Assembly (NCBI GenBank): GCA_002471575.1
Contig: DKQG01000033.1
Location: 1-47,547, forward strand
Length of the DNA: 47,547 nt
Direction of reading: 5' to 3'
Source of the DNA: Alphaproteobacteria bacterium UBA7314
Lineage (GTDB): Bacteria > Pseudomonadota > Alphaproteobacteria > MPNO01 > UBA830
Below, piece by piece: positions 1-9,404 of the stretch. The translations under genes and the position numbers were made by a program. Position 1 is the first letter of the stretch. Each line of letters begins with the position of its first letter. The notes below the pieces were generated by a model. The model was not told the origin of the DNA. It did not search any database and saw nothing but the letters and a program-made list of their open reading frames with translations.

Positions 1-309
1 TTTCACATTGGAAATATATCATCCTGAGACATTTTTATAAGAAATCGGATAACAGTTCATGGGTGGCAAACTATGTCTGGGCATTCTCTTTAGTGGTGAA
101 GATCCCGGATACTGGATCAAGAAACAGTGCGGGGAGGGGCCGATCCCCGACGGTGAGAAATTCGCACCGGACACCAGGATTGCCGTCTTCGAAGCTGGTA
201 CAGGATACCTGGAAAATCACAGACACGAACTTGTTGATGCGGCCCTCCTAAATAGGGCTGACGCCGCAGGTCGCCCCCCCTGCTCCGCGCACAACAGCGA
301 GGCTTAGGT
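1..309. other. Upstream region of the RND operon with an uncertain 82-residue reading frame
   Basis: I see no recognisable gene here. A plus-strand frame (59-307, ATG start, 82 residues) ends with TAG two bases before the efflux adaptor start. It could be a leader peptide coupled to the adaptor, but it has no known motif and no clear ribosome binding site. The sequence just before the adaptor carries GAGG about 7 bases ahead of its ATG. The operon promoter presumably lies here or to the left of the window, and no convincing -35/-10 pair was identified. Confidence 0.3.
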
Positions 310-1395
310 ATGAGAAATTCTATCATCGTAGCTGGCGTTTTGGCCGTAGGCGCAACGGCCTGGATACTTTCCGGGCAAATCCGCGATCACGACCTTCAGG
401 CAGTCGCCAACGAACGTGCCGAGAAGCCCACCCCCACAACGAAACTAATCTCGGTCCGGGTTAGACCGGTCCAGCCCCGAACCCAGCAGGGAGCGGTCAT
501 CGTCAACGGCCGGACCGAGGAATCGCGCAAAGTGACCATCCGTGCCGAGACAGCCGGCCCGATCGCCGCCGTTCCGGGTGAAGAAGGCAGCATAGTAGAA
601 GCGGGAGACGTCATCGCCCGACAGCAGATAGAAGACCGAAACGCCAGGCTGGCACAAACACTCGCGCTTGTGCGTCAGCGGGAAATCGAGCATCGTGCTG
701 CCACGAAACTGGCCAAGAAGGGTTTCCGGTCGGGCACCAAACTAGCGGAAGCGCGAACCCTTCTCGATGCGGCGCGGGCGCAGGCCAAGTCGATGCGGAT
801 TGACCTTTCCCGCACCACAATCAAGGCGCCTTTCGGTGGTATTCTGGAAACGCGATACGTCGAAAAAGGCGGCTTCGTCAAAATCGGCGACAACGTTGCG
901 AAGATCGTGGACCTTGATCCGTTACTTGCCGTCGGGTTTGTATCCGAGCGCGATATCGGTTCCCTCAAAGTCGGAGGTCCGGGCAGAGTAACGCTGATAG
1001 ACGGACGGTCCGCCGACGGGACCGTCCGATTTATCGCCGCGGTAGCCGAGGCTGAAACGCGGTCTTTCAGGGTCGAACTAGAAGTGCCCAATCCGAATCA
1101 TCGGATTCGATCGGGCCTGACCGGTGAACTGAACCTCCCCATCAATCCGGTCCGGGCACATGTGGTGTCACCGTCAGTGCTGACGCTTGCGGATGACGGA
1201 CGTATCGGCGTGCGAATCGTCGATGACGGAGACATCGTCCGCTTTGCCCCGACCAAAATTCTTTCGGACTTACCGGATGGCCTGTTAGTGTCCGGTCTCA
1301 AGGACGGCCAGCGGCTCATTACGGTCGGGCATGAATACGTAAAAGCCGGACAGAAGGTCCAGCCCGTGTCCGAAACCGCGAAGACCGGCGCATGA
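310..1395 (+). CDS. RND efflux periplasmic adaptor (membrane fusion protein, HlyD/AcrA type)
   Basis: This is the periplasmic adaptor of a tripartite RND efflux pump, expected to link the inner-membrane pump encoded next to an outer-membrane channel. The 361-residue protein begins with a basic residue and a hydrophobic stretch (about residues 4-22) that fits a signal anchor. A lipoyl-like half (about 70-105), a short alpha-helical hairpin rich in Ala, Arg and Glu (about 110-165), a second lipoyl half (TTIKAPFGGILE) and beta-barrel and membrane-proximal regions follow, which is the normal domain order. Its TGA overlaps the pump ATG as ATGA, so the two are translationally coupled. No TolC-like channel gene is present in the window, so the pump probably uses one encoded elsewhere. 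The substrate cannot be inferred. Confidence 0.9.
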   Translation: MRNSIIVAGVLAVGATAWILSGQIRDHDLQAVANERAEKPTPTTKLISVRVRPVQPRTQQGAVIVNGRTEESRKVTIRAETAGPIAAVPGEEGSIVEAGDVIARQQIEDRNARLAQTLALVRQREIEHRAATKLAKKGFRSGTKLAEARTLLDAARAQAKSMRIDLSRTTIKAPFGGILETRYVEKGGFVKIGDNVAKIVDLDPLLAVGFVSERDIGSLKVGGPGRVTLIDGRSADGTVRFIAAVAEAETRSFRVELEVPNPNHRIRSGLTGELNLPINPVRAHVVSPSVLTLADDGRIGVRIVDDGDIVRFAPTKILSDLPDGLLVSGLKDGQRLITVGHEYVKAGQKVQPVSETAKTGA

Positions 1396-4300
1396 CCATA
1401 ATCGACGCCGCTCTATCGAGATCACGAACGGTTATTGCCCTTCTCACGTTAATTCTAATCGCCGGCTTTTCTGCTTACGTCAATATTCCGAAAGAAGCGC
1501 GCCCTGACGTAAACATACCCATCATATATGTCTCCATGTCGCTCAAGGGCATATCGCCCGAAGATGCGGAACGTCTTCTGGTGCGTCCAATGGAATCTGA
1601 ACTCAAGTCCATAGAGGGCATCAAGGAAATGAGATCCAGCGCCTATCTCGGGGGCGCTAACGTCCTGCTGGAATTCGAAGCGGGTTTCAATGCTGATCAG
1701 GCGCTGAACGACGTGCGGGAGCGCGCAGATATCGCCGAAGCCGACTTGCCAGAAGACGCCGAGGAACCAAGGGTCGAGGAAGTCAATCTCAGCCTATTTC
1801 CGATTATCATCGTCACGCTTGGCGGCGAGGTGCCGGAACGGACCCTGCTGAAGATCGGCCGCGACCTGCAGGAGAAAGTCAAAGGGATTTCGGCGGTACT
1901 CGAAGCCAACATCGGCGGCGATCGCGACGAGCAGGTGGAAATCGTCATCGATCCGCTTCTGCTCGACTCCTATGGGCTGGATCCCCGCAGGGTATTGGAT
2001 GCCATCAGCCGATCGAACCGTCTTATAGCCGCCGGATCCCTAGATGGCGCGAAGGGCAGTTTCGCGGTCAAAGTTCCGGGTCTTCTCGAGAACGTGAGTA
2101 ACATCCTAGACATGCCGCTCAAATCGAATGGGGACTCCGTCGTCACCGTTCGCGACTTAGCGTCGGTTCGCCGAACGTTCGAAGACCGCGAAACCTACGC
2201 ACGGCTGAACGGCGAACCGGCAATCTCGCTGGAAGTGAAAAAACGGACCGGTGAAAATATCGTCGAGGCGGTTAATGCCGTCAAAGCTCTCGTCGAGCAG
2301 GAGCGCAAAGACTGGCCGGCCGCGATTACGGTGACTTTCTCCGGGGACGACTCCAGAAATATTCGCAACATGCTGACCGACCTGCAGAACAACGTATTGT
2401 CGGCGGTCCTGCTGGTGATGATTATCATCGTGGCGGCCCTCGGTGTTCGGACAGGCATCCTGGTAGGGGTCGCCATTCCGGGATCGTTCCTGACAAGTAT
2501 TCTGGTACTCGGCGCATTCGATCTTACGGTCAATATCGTCGTGCTGTTCGCTCTAATTCTGTCGGTCGGCCTGCTTGTCGACGGCGCCATAGTCGTTACC
2601 GAATACGCCGACCGGAAAATGATCGAAGGGGCGCCGCGTACCAAAGCATATGCGGAGGCCGCCAAGCGGATGTCCTGGCCGATCATCGCTTCGACCGCGA
2701 CTACGCTTGCCGCCTTCCTTCCCCTGCTGTTTTGGCCGGGTATCGTCGGCGAGTTTATGAAATTCCTGCCGATCACGCTGATCGCGACGCTTATCGCTTC
2801 GCTGGCGATGGCGCTTGTATTCGTGCCAACGCTCGGCGCCCAGATGGGCAAACCGGGCGGGAGTAACGAAAAGTTGGTCAGGCAGATGTCGGCGATGGAG
2901 ACCGGCGATATCAATAACGTACGCGGCTTCACTGGCCTTTATATCAAGTGTCTGAGCGGTGTTCTTCGTCACCCCTCGAAGGTTGTATTTCTCGCCGTGG
3001 TGTCGCTGATATCGGCTTGGGTCATGTATGCCAATTTTGGCCGCGGTTTCGAATTCTTCCCGTCGGTCGAGCCGGATCGTGCCGTGATGAAAGTCTTTGC
3101 ACGGGGTAATCTGTCAGTCGACGAAAAAGCCGCGTTGGTCGCCGATGTCGAAAACCATATCTTGGACATTCAGCGAGAGCGCGGCGAACTAAGCGCGATC
3201 TACACTCTGTCGGGCAAGCAACGGCGGCGCGACGACGCGCCCATCGACATCATCGGTACCATTAACTTGGAATTCGCCGATTGGGATACACGACGAAAAG
3301 CCGATGAAATCCTTGCCGACATTGTCCAGCGGTCCCAAGGTTTGGCCGGTATCTACCTAGAAACGGCCAAGGAAGAGGCTGGACCACCGGTCGGCAAGCC
3401 CATCCACATGCTGGTGGCATCCCGCCATCCGGAAACTATCGAGCCCGCTGTCGCCAAAATCCGTGAGAAGTTGAACTCCATGCCCGGGCTTAAGGATATA
3501 GAGGACGGACGCCCCGTCCCAGGGATCGAATGGGAAATGAAGGTCGACCGGGCGCAGGCCTCGAAGTTCGACGCCGATGTCACCGTCATTGGTAACATCA
3601 TCCGCTTGGTGACGAACGGGCTTAAGGTTTCAGAATTTCAGCCCAACGATGCCGATGACGAAATCGATATCGTTATCCGCTATCCAGAGGACAAACGGAC
3701 ACTGGGGCAGTTGGACCGCACCAGGGTTCAAACCCCTAAAGGGCTTATTCCGCTCAGTAATTTCGTCCAGCGCGTACCTCGCCAGCAGACCAGCGTATTG
3801 CAACGCACAGATGCGCGACGCTCCATGACCGTCAAAGCGGACGTTTTGCCCGGTGTTCTCGCGGACAACAAGAACACCGAGATTCATTCCTGGCTAAAAA
3901 CCGAGGCCAACCTCGACCCTCGGGTCCAGATCGAATTCAAGGGCGAAGACAAAGAACAGAAGAAAGCTTCCGCCTTTCTGGGACGCGCCTTCGGCATTGC
4001 ACTATTTCTGATGGCGATCATCCTGGTGACGCAGTTCAACAGGTTCTACTCGGCGTTCCTAATCCTCTCCGCCGTCATTATGTCAACCGTAGGCGTCATG
4101 CTGGGCCTACTCATTATCGAACAGCCTTTCGGCATCGTGATGAGCGGTATCGGCGTCATCGCTCTGGCCGGAATCGTGGTCAACAATAACATCGTCCTGA
4201 TCGATACCTTCGACCGCATCGTTAAGACTGCGGCATCGCCGCGTGAGGCGATCATTCGCACCGGTGCGCAGCGCTTGCGTCCCGTTCTGCTTACGACTGC

Positions 4301-4556
4301 GACTACGATATTCGGCGTGCTGCCAATGGTAACACGGGTCAATATCGATTTCGTCACCCGGGAAATAGCAATCGGTGCGCCGTCAACGCAGTGGTGGCAG
4401 CAATTGTCGACCGCAATCGCCTTCGGACTGGCCTTCGCGACCCTGCTAACCATGTTCGTAACGCCATCGCTACTAATGATCCGTGCCAATGTCTCGGTAT
4501 GGCGGGAATTGCGGCGCAAACGGCGTCAAACCGCTCAGGCGGTCCCAGCGCAGTAG
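1392..4556 (+). CDS. RND efflux inner-membrane transporter (AcrB superfamily)
   Basis: This is a proton-driven RND permease of 1054 residues, the usual length for the family. It shows the duplicated layout: TM1 near residue 12-30, a large periplasmic loop, TM2-6 around 335-475, TM7 near 530-550, a second loop, and TM8-12 around 860-1035. In TM4 the motif reads VGLLVDGAIVV, so the first proton-relay Asp (about residue 397) is kept while the second position is Gly. In TM10, AGIVVNNNIVLID has Asn where AcrB has the essential Lys. These differences place it outside the classic AcrB-type multidrug branch but are common in other RND families. It forms an operon with the adaptor (4-base overlap). 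A CoA-ligase gene starts 94 bases downstream and may be cotranscribed. Confidence 0.93.
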   Translation: MTIIDAALSRSRTVIALLTLILIAGFSAYVNIPKEARPDVNIPIIYVSMSLKGISPEDAERLLVRPMESELKSIEGIKEMRSSAYLGGANVLLEFEAGFNADQALNDVRERADIAEADLPEDAEEPRVEEVNLSLFPIIIVTLGGEVPERTLLKIGRDLQEKVKGISAVLEANIGGDRDEQVEIVIDPLLLDSYGLDPRRVLDAISRSNRLIAAGSLDGAKGSFAVKVPGLLENVSNILDMPLKSNGDSVVTVRDLASVRRTFEDRETYARLNGEPAISLEVKKRTGENIVEAVNAVKALVEQERKDWPAAITVTFSGDDSRNIRNMLTDLQNNVLSAVLLVMIIIVAALGVRTGILVGVAIPGSFLTSILVLGAFDLTVNIVVLFALILSVGLLVDGAIVVTEYADRKMIEGAPRTKAYAEAAKRMSWPIIASTATTLAAFLPLLFWPGIVGEFMKFLPITLIATLIASLAMALVFVPTLGAQMGKPGGSNEKLVRQMSAMETGDINNVRGFTGLYIKCLSGVLRHPSKVVFLAVVSLISAWVMYANFGRGFEFFPSVEPDRAVMKVFARGNLSVDEKAALVADVENHILDIQRERGELSAIYTLSGKQRRRDDAPIDIIGTINLEFADWDTRRKADEILADIVQRSQGLAGIYLETAKEEAGPPVGKPIHMLVASRHPETIEPAVAKIREKLNSMPGLKDIEDGRPVPGIEWEMKVDRAQASKFDADVTVIGNIIRLVTNGLKVSEFQPNDADDEIDIVIRYPEDKRTLGQLDRTRVQTPKGLIPLSNFVQRVPRQQTSVLQRTDARRSMTVKADVLPGVLADNKNTEIHSWLKTEANLDPRVQIEFKGEDKEQKKASAFLGRAFGIALFLMAIILVTQFNRFYSAFLILSAVIMSTVGVMLGLLIIEQPFGIVMSGIGVIALAGIVVNNNIVLIDTFDRIVKTAASPREAIIRTGAQRLRPVLLTTATTIFGVLPMVTRVNIDFVTREIAIGAPSTQWWQQLSTAIAFGLAFATLLTMFVTPSLLMIRANVSVWRELRRKRRQTAQAVPAQ

Positions 4557-4650
4557 CTCCCCGCCCCCGGCTTGACCTGCCCCGTCGCGCCCCGCTAATT
4601 AGTCTCTGGAAGGCCAACCCGCCTGTAAAGTGCGAAATACGGGGAACACA

Positions 4651-6237
4651 ATGCCGCTTGACATGTCGAACCAGCCGGAACTCAAGCTTCCGTTCGAATC
4701 CACCCGCGCCCTGCTGGCCAAGTGGCGTAAACGCGACGCCAACAAGACCGCAATTGTGGACCTCGATCAGGATGGAAAATCGATTACCTGGGGGCAGATT
4801 GCGGCCGAAGCGGATCGAATTGCGCAGTTTCTGAACGAACGCGGCGTCCGACCCGGCGACAAGGTCGCCCTGCTCTCGGATGAAAATATTGAAAAACTGA
4901 TCGTCTGGATGGGTATCTGGCGCTACGGCGCTGCCGTCTGTCCGCTTAACGTGGAGATGAACCAAGTTCATCTGGTGGAGATCCTCGCAGGGATCGAGCC
5001 AACCTTGACGCTTTGGCATACTGATCTCGACGGCCCATCGCTAACTGCGGGTCTGAAAACGCCGTCGATTTCTTTCTCAGGCTGGAGAGCGGCCTCCACG
5101 GGGGATGCGAGGTCGGACGAACTGTTCACCGTTCTTGCGGCCTACGAGAACGGAACGGGAGCCGGTGTTGATAGCGAAAACGGCCCGGAAGATCTATCCT
5201 GCATATTTTGCACATCCGGCACCACCTCGAAGCCAAAAAGCGTCGTTTATAATCATATGGCCTATTGGCTGAACGGGCTCAACACGCTCGACATGCTGGG
5301 ACTGTCCGAGGACGACAAAACCCTGGAATACCGTTCCTTCGGTTGGAACTCAGCGCAGATCCTAAGCCTGATGCCGTGGCTTCAGACGGGGCTAACAATG
5401 CATATCGCAAAGCGTTTTTCGCGATCGCGGTTCTTTGCGTGGGTTCGCGATCATGAGATCACGTTTTCGGCGGGTGTGCCGACAGTCGTGAACATGCTGC
5501 TGAACGAACCGCCGCCGGAATCGGAACGCAACGTTCCAAGCTTGCGCCTGATGACATGCTCGACCGCCCCGCTATCTCCGGATCAGTGGAAATTGTTCGA
5601 GTCCATGTACGGCGTCACGCTCCTTCAGCTCTACGGAATGTCCGAAGCCGGCTGGATTTGTGGTAACCGCCACTACCGCAGGCAGATGGGCACCGTCGGC
5701 CCACCCGCTCGGCATCAGGAATTCGTTATCCTCGACAGCGACGAGGCCGAGTGCCCGCCCAACACCGAGGGCGAAATCACGGTCGGCGGGCCGCAGACCT
5801 GCATTGGTACGATCTCTCCGGAAGGGGCTTTCGAAGACCTGTCAGACGAGCACATCAAGACCGGCGATCTAGGCATTAAGGACGATGACGGTTTCGTGAC
5901 GGTTACGGGTCGGACCAAGGACCTGATCATCCGAGGCGGGGTCAATATCGCTCCACTGGAAATCGACAACGTATTGATGCAAAACCCAAAGGTCAGAGAA
6001 GCCGCCGCGGTCGGCGTTCCCGACCGGATTTACGGCGAGGAGGTCATCGCCTATGTCGCCGTGAAGGGCGGGGAAACGCTCGGAGAAGAAGAAGTAAAAT
6101 CCTGGTGCTCGGATTTTCTGCCCGATTTCAAGGCTCCAAAACGCGTATTCTTCATGGATGACCTGCCAAAATCGGATCGGGGTAAAGTCCGCCGCGGCGA
6201 TCTGAAGGAAATCTGGACCAAGTCCGAAACAGACTAA
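4651..6237 (+). CDS. AMP-dependent acyl-CoA synthetase/ligase family protein
   Basis: This is an ANL-superfamily enzyme that adenylates a carboxylic acid and, in most relatives, transfers it to CoA. I chose the ATG at 4651 over the GTG at 4630 because GGGGA (4641-4645) sits five bases before it; this gives 528 residues. Motifs run in order: the P-loop CTSGTTSKPKSV, the adenine-binding YGMSEAG, the hinge Asp in KTGDLG, GRTKDLIIRGGVNIAP, and the C-terminal lysine in SDRGKVRR. The P-loop differs from the usual TSGTTGxPKG by Ser at both glycine positions, as some paralogues do. The gene follows the RND pump on the same strand. A perfect 14-base palindrome (AAAACCGCGGTTTT, 6236-6249) overlaps its stop codon. 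The acid substrate is unknown. Confidence 0.85.
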   Translation: MPLDMSNQPELKLPFESTRALLAKWRKRDANKTAIVDLDQDGKSITWGQIAAEADRIAQFLNERGVRPGDKVALLSDENIEKLIVWMGIWRYGAAVCPLNVEMNQVHLVEILAGIEPTLTLWHTDLDGPSLTAGLKTPSISFSGWRAASTGDARSDELFTVLAAYENGTGAGVDSENGPEDLSCIFCTSGTTSKPKSVVYNHMAYWLNGLNTLDMLGLSEDDKTLEYRSFGWNSAQILSLMPWLQTGLTMHIAKRFSRSRFFAWVRDHEITFSAGVPTVVNMLLNEPPPESERNVPSLRLMTCSTAPLSPDQWKLFESMYGVTLLQLYGMSEAGWICGNRHYRRQMGTVGPPARHQEFVILDSDEAECPPNTEGEITVGGPQTCIGTISPEGAFEDLSDEHIKTGDLGIKDDDGFVTVTGRTKDLIIRGGVNIAPLEIDNVLMQNPKVREAAAVGVPDRIYGEEVIAYVAVKGGETLGEEEVKSWCSDFLPDFKAPKRVFFMDDLPKSDRGKVRRGDLKEIWTKSETD

Positions 6238-6585
6238 AACCGCGGTTTTCCAAAGCCATGGAAGACCTTCGCTACGACGGCTAGATTGAAGAGTCGACTT
6301 CTGACGTCCGTGTCTGCTTATCATGTCCGCTGTAAAACTTCTTAGAGCGCCGAAAACAAACCGAGCGCAGAGCCGTTCTCATAGTTCTTAGGTCGTCAAG
6401 CAATTTGATCTTGCAACGGGTGATCTTGACTCATTTCCAGAAAATTTCTGCTGGTATCGGAGATGATCGACGACCCGGTCGACCCCAGGCAGGTACTAGC
6501 CGGCGCGGTTACAGCCATCGCTAAGATTAGCCGCTCCGTAAACTTATCACCGAGTACATGACCGCCCAGTCGGGCGAACGTCCGC
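6238..6585. other. Intergenic stretch between convergent genes, no gene seen
   Basis: The 348 bases separate the end of the CoA ligase (plus strand) from the end of the LysM gene (minus strand). Apart from the short GC-centred palindrome at 6236-6249, which could act as a weak bidirectional transcription stop, I see no protein, RNA gene or repeat. Reading frames here are short or run in from neighbouring genes. Confidence 0.5.
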
Positions 6586-7704
6586 TTAATTTGTTCTGGG
6601 CAGAACGAACACCTGACCGGGATAAATCAAGTCGGGATCCCTTATCTGGTCCTTGTTAGCTTCATAGATTTCCGTGTAGCGGAGACCGCTGCCATAGGTT
6701 TGGCGAGCAAGGCGCCACAAGCTGTTCCCCGGTTGCACAAATGCGACCGTTCCGTCGGGCAGATCGCCCACCGGCGTCGCCCGCAGAAACGGCAATTCTA
6801 TGCGCGCAATCGTCTTTCCATCGGCCCCGACTTGATCCACGCGCATGCGGTATAGCCCAGTCGGAATATCAATACCCGGCTGCAGGCGCCATATGCCTCT
6901 CTCGTCAGCGATGGCACGACCAACAAACTCGTTGTCAAGATAAACCCAGACTGTCTTGCCGGGATCTGCCCGCCCCGACAGCGTCAGATCATCGCCGCGC
7001 TGACCGTAATCGATAGCATCCAGTGACAACCCAGCATCGCCGACGCCACCCGGACGCTGCAGGACCACCGGCGCTTCCCCCGGTTTCCTCGGTATAGCGA
7101 CTGCTAACGATCCCGCCGGCCCGGAAACAGCGCCGCCCGCAATATCCATGCCGCGTTTCGGAACCACAACCACGACATTTTGCGCCGATGCAACTTCCGT
7201 CCCGTCGGAAAGCTTCGCGACCACGAACAGTTCATGCGTGCCCGCGGCGAGAGGATGTTGCGGGACGAGCACCCATTCCCCGCGTTTGTCTGCGGTCACG
7301 ATGCCGATGACGTTATCGCCCTGACGCACCGATATCACTGAGTCGGGCGGCGCTCTACCCGCAATGACAGTATCGCCCTCCGGGTTGACACGGACGATGT
7401 CGAACGAGGGCTGTCCCGGTAAGGGTTTGTTCGCGGTCGCCTCCAACTTACCGGGAGGTTCTTTGGGCCGTCTAAATGCCGGAAGTTCGCTCGAGGGCGC
7501 GCGCAGCGTTTTCTTCGCCGGTACTGGAGATGCTACCGGTTTCGACGTTTTGGAGTTGTCCGCCGCCAGATGGTCGAGACGATCGCCGGCGCCGGATGCA
7601 GGCGGTAATGGCCTGTCGGGTTCGCGATCGATCAAAAACGTTAGCAGAATCGCCGCCAGAACCACCAACGCGCCTGCTATTCCAACGATCAGCGGCCTGT
7701 TCAC
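6586..7704 (-). CDS. Membrane-anchored LysM peptidoglycan-binding protein
   Basis: The 372-residue protein has an N-terminal transmembrane segment (IVGIAGALVVLAAILLTFLI, about residues 5-24), a Pro/Lys-rich linker, two Ig-like or CARDB-like beta domains (about 98-165 and 225-305; each carries a GRA.P or SGRADPG turn), and a C-terminal LysM (about 323-372). The LysM begins VQPGNSLWRLARQTYG and ends YPGQVFVLP, as in peptidoglycan-binding LysM. It is therefore expected to sit in the inner membrane and reach into the cell wall. The start appears to be GTG at 7704; a GGCAGG-like site precedes it. The arrangement resembles the alphaproteobacterial LysM proteins with an Ig-like repeat, whose precise role is unknown. 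It lies 94 bases downstream of the cytochrome c gene, on the same strand. Confidence 0.8.
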   Translation of the reverse strand: MNRPLIVGIAGALVVLAAILLTFLIDREPDRPLPPASGAGDRLDHLAADNSKTSKPVASPVPAKKTLRAPSSELPAFRRPKEPPGKLEATANKPLPGQPSFDIVRVNPEGDTVIAGRAPPDSVISVRQGDNVIGIVTADKRGEWVLVPQHPLAAGTHELFVVAKLSDGTEVASAQNVVVVVPKRGMDIAGGAVSGPAGSLAVAIPRKPGEAPVVLQRPGGVGDAGLSLDAIDYGQRGDDLTLSGRADPGKTVWVYLDNEFVGRAIADERGIWRLQPGIDIPTGLYRMRVDQVGADGKTIARIELPFLRATPVGDLPDGTVAFVQPGNSLWRLARQTYGSGLRYTEIYEANKDQIRDPDLIYPGQVFVLPRTN

Positions 7705-7798
7705 CCTGCCATCACCATTGCCCGTTCATATCTGATATCAAACATAGGCAAATCCCGCGGAATCGCACCAATTTTCTCGGATCGACACTGCATCAGCA

Positions 7799-8677
7799 TC
7801 AGAATGCATTGCGGACTGGCGGCAGCGATTTTAGATACATCGCAATGGCCTTCAGATCGGCGTCCGTCAACTTTCCAGTATTGTGCTCAATCACCTCCGC
7901 CATCATCGATCCGGCGAAATCAAAATCTGGCGTCGCCCCGGTCTTGAGGTATTCCACGATTTCTCGGACGGTCCAGGACAAGCCGGTATCGACATCAGGC
8001 GTAAGGTTCGGAATTGTCTCGTTCCCCGGACCGTTTGGCGTACCCGCCATCCAGCTATCGTAATCCAGGCCGCCCAACTTGTTACGCGGCGTATGACATT
8101 CGCCGCAATGGGCCAGTGCATTGGCAAGGTAGGCGCCGCGGTTGACCTCTGCCGACCGGTTCGGGTCCGGTTCGAATTCGCCTTCCCGGAAGAACAACAT
8201 CTTCCATCCGACCTGCAGCAACCGCCAACTGAACGGAAACGATATATCGTGCGGGGTCGATGCCCGTTCTACGGGTTTCAGAGAAAACAGGTAGGCCCTC
8301 ATCGCCCTCAGGTCAGGCTCGGTTATCTGTGTATAGGACGTATATGGAAAGGCAGGGAAATAGTGCGCCCCGTTCGGGTTTTTGCCATTTCGCATGGCAC
8401 GAATAAAATCGGCGTCCGACCAGTCACCGATCCCGTTCTCTTTACTGGGGGTTATGTTGGGCGCATAGAATTTGCCGAAAGGCGTTGGGATCGCAGCGCC
8501 TCCGGCGAAAGGCTGTCCTTTGTTCCTGAAATCGGTGTGACAGCTTACACAGCCGCCAGCGATCGTGAGATATTCTCCCATCTTTACGGCGCCGTTCTTT
8601 TGCCCATGGGCCGGCACCCCTGCGGCAATCGTAAACCAGGCGTACAGGCAGCCAATCCATAGCGATCTCAGGCGCAT
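7799..8677 (-). CDS. Di-haem c-type cytochrome (dehydrogenase-associated type)
   Basis: This is a periplasmic electron carrier. The 292-residue protein has a Sec signal peptide (residues 1 to about 25, ending VPAHG) and two CxxCH haem-c sites: CVSCH at residues 43-47 and CGECH at 191-195. The spacing, with PFGKFYAPNITP after the first haem and a similar NETIPNLTPD after the second, matches the cytochrome subunits of membrane alcohol, aldehyde or gluconate dehydrogenases. Those relatives often have three haems; this one has only two. GGAAGG lies about 8 bases before the ATG at 8677. No dehydrogenase subunit is adjacent, so the partner is unknown. It is divergent from the LOG-family gene. Confidence 0.87.
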   Translation of the reverse strand: MRLRSLWIGCLYAWFTIAAGVPAHGQKNGAVKMGEYLTIAGGCVSCHTDFRNKGQPFAGGAAIPTPFGKFYAPNITPSKENGIGDWSDADFIRAMRNGKNPNGAHYFPAFPYTSYTQITEPDLRAMRAYLFSLKPVERASTPHDISFPFSWRLLQVGWKMLFFREGEFEPDPNRSAEVNRGAYLANALAHCGECHTPRNKLGGLDYDSWMAGTPNGPGNETIPNLTPDVDTGLSWTVREIVEYLKTGATPDFDFAGSMMAEVIEHNTGKLTDADLKAIAMYLKSLPPVRNAF

Positions 8678-8799
8678 CTAAAATGCCTTCCGGATTTTAA
8701 ATCAAACTCCAACTTGATGGCCTTCGATATTCGTGGTTTCTCTTGCTCGGTCAAGTGACGCCTGACAGGCAAATCCACAATAACTCGGGAACACCTAGA

Positions 8800-9354
8800 A
8801 TGTCTGATCCATCTATAAAATCCGTCTGCGTTTTCTGCGGCGCGTCGGTTGGAAAAGACCCCGCATTCCGTGCCGCCGCAGAGGATCTCGGTCGGCGGTT
8901 GGCCGAAAACGGTATTCGGCTGGTCTTTGGAGCCGGCCACGTCGGCATGATGGGGACCGTCGCCGATGCGGTTTTGGCGGGCGGCGGCGAAGCGATCGGT
9001 GTGATACCTCAATTCCTGCGAGATCGAGAACTCGCTCACGAGGGTCTGACCGAGCTTCACGTGGTTGACAGCATGCATACGCGCAAACGCATGATGTTCG
9101 ACCTGTCGGATGCATTCGTCGCCCTGCCTGGCGGCTTGGGAACCTTGGAAGAGGTTTTCGAAATGGTGACTTGGCGTCAGCTCGGTCGACATCAAAAACC
9201 GATCGTCCTGGTCAGTACCAACGCATACTGGCAGCCATTCGACAAATTGGTGGACTGCGTGGTGTCGAATGATTTCGCGCATGGCGACACAACAACCTAC
9301 TTCACCACGGTTCCCGATCCATCCGCCGCGATAGATTATTTGCTGAACGGTTGA
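8800..9354 (+). CDS. LOG-family nucleotide phosphoribohydrolase (TIGR00730 type)
   Basis: This family releases free base from nucleoside 5-prime monophosphates. Characterised members activate cytokinins, and bacterial ones also act on AMP (Rossmann-like lysine decarboxylase-like fold). The 184-residue protein starts at ATG 8800 with GGGA about 9 bases upstream; an in-frame ATG 57 bases earlier is less likely. It carries VCVFCGASVG near the start, GAGHVGMMG at about 45-53, and the family signature PGGLGTLEEVFE at about 110-121, which contains the nucleotide-binding and catalytic Glu. The length is typical. A strong hairpin terminator follows directly. True cytokinin production cannot be inferred in a free-living bacterium. 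Confidence 0.88.
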   Translation: MSDPSIKSVCVFCGASVGKDPAFRAAAEDLGRRLAENGIRLVFGAGHVGMMGTVADAVLAGGGEAIGVIPQFLRDRELAHEGLTELHVVDSMHTRKRMMFDLSDAFVALPGGLGTLEEVFEMVTWRQLGRHQKPIVLVSTNAYWQPFDKLVDCVVSNDFAHGDTTTYFTTVPDPSAAIDYLLNG

Positions 9355-9386
9355 CAAAAAAACCCGGCACAAGGCCGGGGTTTTTT
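9355..9386. terminator. Rho-independent terminator, probably bidirectional
   Basis: An A-run, the inverted repeat CCCGGC/GCCGGG with loop ACAAG, and then six T residues begin immediately after the LOG-family TGA. The A-run at the left gives a T-run on the minus strand. The element can therefore also stop transcripts from the convergent gene ending at 9405. Confidence 0.85.
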
Positions 9387-9404
9387 GAATTATGTATAAT
9401 TTGC

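Noticed and set aside
2195..2932. Minus-strand frame of 245 codons inside the RND pump gene
   Set aside because: It is antisense to a well-supported coding gene, with a Ser/Arg/Thr-rich composition typical of shadow frames.
4693..4706. GTTCGAATCC resembling a tRNA T-loop (also near 21040)
   Set aside because: Both lie inside supported coding genes, and no acceptor stem, anticodon arm or CCA end could be matched around them.
7883..8662. Plus-strand frame of 259 codons across the cytochrome c gene
   Set aside because: It is antisense to a gene with a signal peptide and two haem motifs; no motif of its own was seen.
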